From Aquilaria yunnanensis (Eukaryota; Streptophyta; Magnoliopsida; Malvales; Thymelaeaceae): a stretch of DNA of 64,000 bases. Shown piece after piece: positions 62,458 to 64,000 of this stretch. Both the position numbers and the translations under genes were made by a program. The stretch is from contig CM077597.1 of NCBI GenBank assembly GCA_039654915.1, forward strand, positions 75,022,001 through 75,086,000, read 5' to 3'. Under the pieces are notes generated by a model. It made no database searches. It was not told where the DNA came from and worked only from the letters and a program-made list of their open reading frames with translations. Position 1 is the first letter of the stretch. Each line of letters opens with the position of its first letter.

Positions 62458-64000
62458 TTAGGCGTAGAATTTTTTCAAGGCATCTGAATGCCAAGTGTTT
62501 TTCAATTCTACGCCTTCGGCGTCGCCAAGCTTGTACACGCCTTTTCGTACTTCGGCGAGAACCAGATAAGGTCCTTCCCAATTTGCGCGAAGTACTCCGT
62601 GAGATGGCCTTCGGGGTGCGAAGTCGGCCTTTCGGAGAACGAGGTCTCCTTTTTTGATTTCTTTGGGCCTGGCTTTTAAGTTGATAGCCGCGGCCACTCT
62701 TTGCTGGAAAGCTTTTCTTCTCAGCTCGGCTATTTCTCTGTGTTCGGTCACAAGGTCGAGCTTGGTTCTCAGACCGAGGTCGTTTCCGCCTTCATCAAAT
62801 ACTTGCACCCGTATTGAAGGCTGAACTATCTCTATTGGGATAATGGCCTCTGTTCCGAAGACGAGTGAGAAGGGAGTTTCCCCTGTGGCTCTTCGTGGCG
62901 TCGTTCGGTAGCTCCACAATACACTTTGGAGTTCTCCTGGCCATTTCCCCTTGGCTTCCCCAAGTCTCTTTTTCAGGCCATCTTTTATGGTCCTGTTTGA
63001 TACTTCCACCTGCCCATTGCTTTGGGGGTGAGCTACTGGGGCGAAGTGCATCTTTATCCCGAGGTCGCTGATGAATTCCTGGAATCCTTTGTCTATAAAC
63101 TGGGATCCATTATCAGCTACTAGTACCCTCGGTATGCCAAATCTGCATACGATGTTTTTCCACACGAACTTCTGCACTTCTTTTGCCGAGATAGTCGCTA
63201 GTGGTTCTGCCTCTACCCACTTTGAGAAATAGTCCACTGCTACCACGCAGAATTTCACGCCTCCGGGCGCTGTGGGGAGTGGCCCAATGAGGTCTATACC
63301 CCAGACTGCGAAGGGCCAAGGATAGTCTGCCGACGTTACCATTTCCGAGGGTATCCTCTGGATTTTTGCATGTCTCTGGCAACTACCGCACTTCTGGACG
63401 AACTGTCTTGCGTCCTTTCTCAGGGTAGGCCAGAAGTATCCTTGGCGGAGTATCACTGCTGCAAGGGCATCAGTTCCAACGTGCGAGCCGCACATGCCTT
63501 CGTGGACTTCTTCGAGGACCATCTCAGTATCCTCTTCGCCCACACATCTCTGCAGCGGGTTTGCATATCCTTGCCGATATAACTCTTCACCAATCAGGAA
63601 GAATCTTCCGGCACGTCTTCGCAGTCTTGCAGCATTGCCGGCGTCTTCGGGAAGCTCATTCTCTGCGAGGTATCTCTTTATGGGGTCCTTCCACCCCATT
63701 CCCGAGGTCGTTACGCTTAGCACGGAGATGCTTGGATGGTCTAGCACCTCGGTGTATGTTTTGGACTTTGCTAAGCAATCTGCCTCAGTGTTATTCCGCC
63801 GGGGTACATTTTCGATCCGTACGGCGTCAAACTCTTGGATGAGATTTCTTACCAGCTCGTGGTATTTTGCCAAGATGGGGTCCTTCGCCCCATAATCTCC
63901 TGCCGTCTGCCGAACTACCAGCTGGGAATCGCTGTGAGCCCTTAAGCTTCTCACGCCAATCTTTCTGGCCAAGCGTAATCCCGCTATGAGGGCTTCATAC
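62458..64000 (-). CDS. pol: Gypsy (Tat-like) pol polyprotein, C-terminal part (RNase H, integrase)
   Basis: The frame is open to the window edge and continues beyond it (codons upstream of the Met at 63972 are in frame). Counting from that Met, residues 10-68 are the end of a second RNase H-like domain (D15, and D65 in the TEADCLAK motif), an arrangement typical of the Tat lineage. Residues 157-198 are the HHCC zinc finger of integrase (H157, H164, C195, C198). The core triad is D227, D287 and E323 with exactly 35 residues between the last two. A C-terminal WEGPYLV element (GPY/F type) follows. The stop is at 62458-62460. No disabling change is visible in this part. Confidence 0.92.
   Translation of the reverse strand, partial: YEALIAGLRLARKIGVRSLRAHSDSQLVVRQTAGDYGAKDPILAKYHELVRNLIQEFDAVRIENVPRRNNTEADCLAKSKTYTEVLDHPSISVLSVTTSGMGWKDPIKRYLAENELPEDAGNAARLRRRAGRFFLIGEELYRQGYANPLQRCVGEEDTEMVLEEVHEGMCGSHVGTDALAAVILRQGYFWPTLRKDARQFVQKCGSCQRHAKIQRIPSEMVTSADYPWPFAVWGIDLIGPLPTAPGGVKFCVVAVDYFSKWVEAEPLATISAKEVQKFVWKNIVCRFGIPRVLVADNGSQFIDKGFQEFISDLGIKMHFAPVAHPQSNGQVEVSNRTIKDGLKKRLGEAKGKWPGELQSVLWSYRTTPRRATGETPFSLVFGTEAIIPIEIVQPSIRVQVFDEGGNDLGLRTKLDLVTEHREIAELRRKAFQQRVAAAINLKARPKEIKKGDLVLRKADFAPRRPSHGVLRANWEGPYLVLAEVRKGVYKLGDAEGVELKNTWHSDALKKFYA

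Larger units (their letters stand above)
57643..64000 (-). mobile_element. Ty3/gypsy (Tat-like) retrotransposon 2, runs off the window
   Basis: The 3' LTR lies at 57643-58510, a polypurine tract beside it, then an antisense gene (plus), a repeat array, and pol on minus continuing past 64000. The 5' LTR, gag, protease and reverse transcriptase are outside the window. The left flank TTTGT (57638-57642) predicts the target duplication at the far end. Open pol and passenger frames suggest a much younger insertion than gypsy element 1. Confidence 0.88.

Overview
This window looks like nuclear DNA of a flowering plant, probably a eudicot. It is AT-rich and contains Ty1/copia and Ty3/gypsy retrotransposons, L1-type LINEs, a tRNA-derived SINE, Mutator-like (MULE), hAT and Stowaway DNA elements, spliced introns with GT..AG borders, and a fragment of a plastid FtsH-like gene. 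I see no intact host gene, tRNA, rRNA or CRISPR array. Almost everything is transposable elements nested inside one another, and target-site duplications (TSDs) let several insertions be dated relative to each other.

1-9.4 kb: three copies of a 2.7-kb LTR-like repeat (family A) lie forward, reverse, forward. The first holds a 1.5-kb solo LTR (TSD GTGAG). The reverse copy holds a 1.1-kb Pack-MULE (10-bp TSD) that carries a captured receptor-kinase fragment. 9.4-11.85 kb: an Athila-like gypsy remnant (gag fragment, primer-binding site, 1.4-kb LTR). 12.2-13.5 kb: a probable copia-type LTR fragment. 15-26.9 kb: a decayed plus-strand L1 is split by a copia element (TSD TATTA), which is itself split by a 2.7-kb solo LTR of family A (TSD TTATT) and a non-autonomous hAT (8-bp TSD). 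27.5-35.2 kb: a relic MULE terminus, then two decayed minus-strand L1 LINEs, one with a Stowaway MITE inside.

35.2-54.8 kb: remains of what I infer to be one large MULE or a cluster of MULEs. It has a FAR1/MURA-type transposase (+), a plant mobile domain gene (-) and a Ulp1-like C48 peptidase gene (-). All are broken. They are separated and bordered by four arrays of a degenerate A-rich motif of about 20 bp. A hAT element, a tandem array of ~95-bp monomers with ~190-bp higher-order periodicity, and a 6.7-kb gypsy element (TSD ATCAC) sit within it.

57-64 kb: a dead FTSHI4-like exon is cut by a second, younger gypsy element of the same superfamily group (Tat-like), which runs off the window. 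Its visible pol part (RNase H and integrase, minus strand) is open. On the opposite strand, between pol and the 3' LTR, lies an open four-exon gene of 708 codons with its own TATA box. The older gypsy copy at 44-51 kb carries the same gene with exons 1 and 3 of identical length, but riddled with stops. This antisense, intron-containing passenger gene is the most interesting object in the window; antisense extra ORFs are known in Tat-lineage elements but their function is not.
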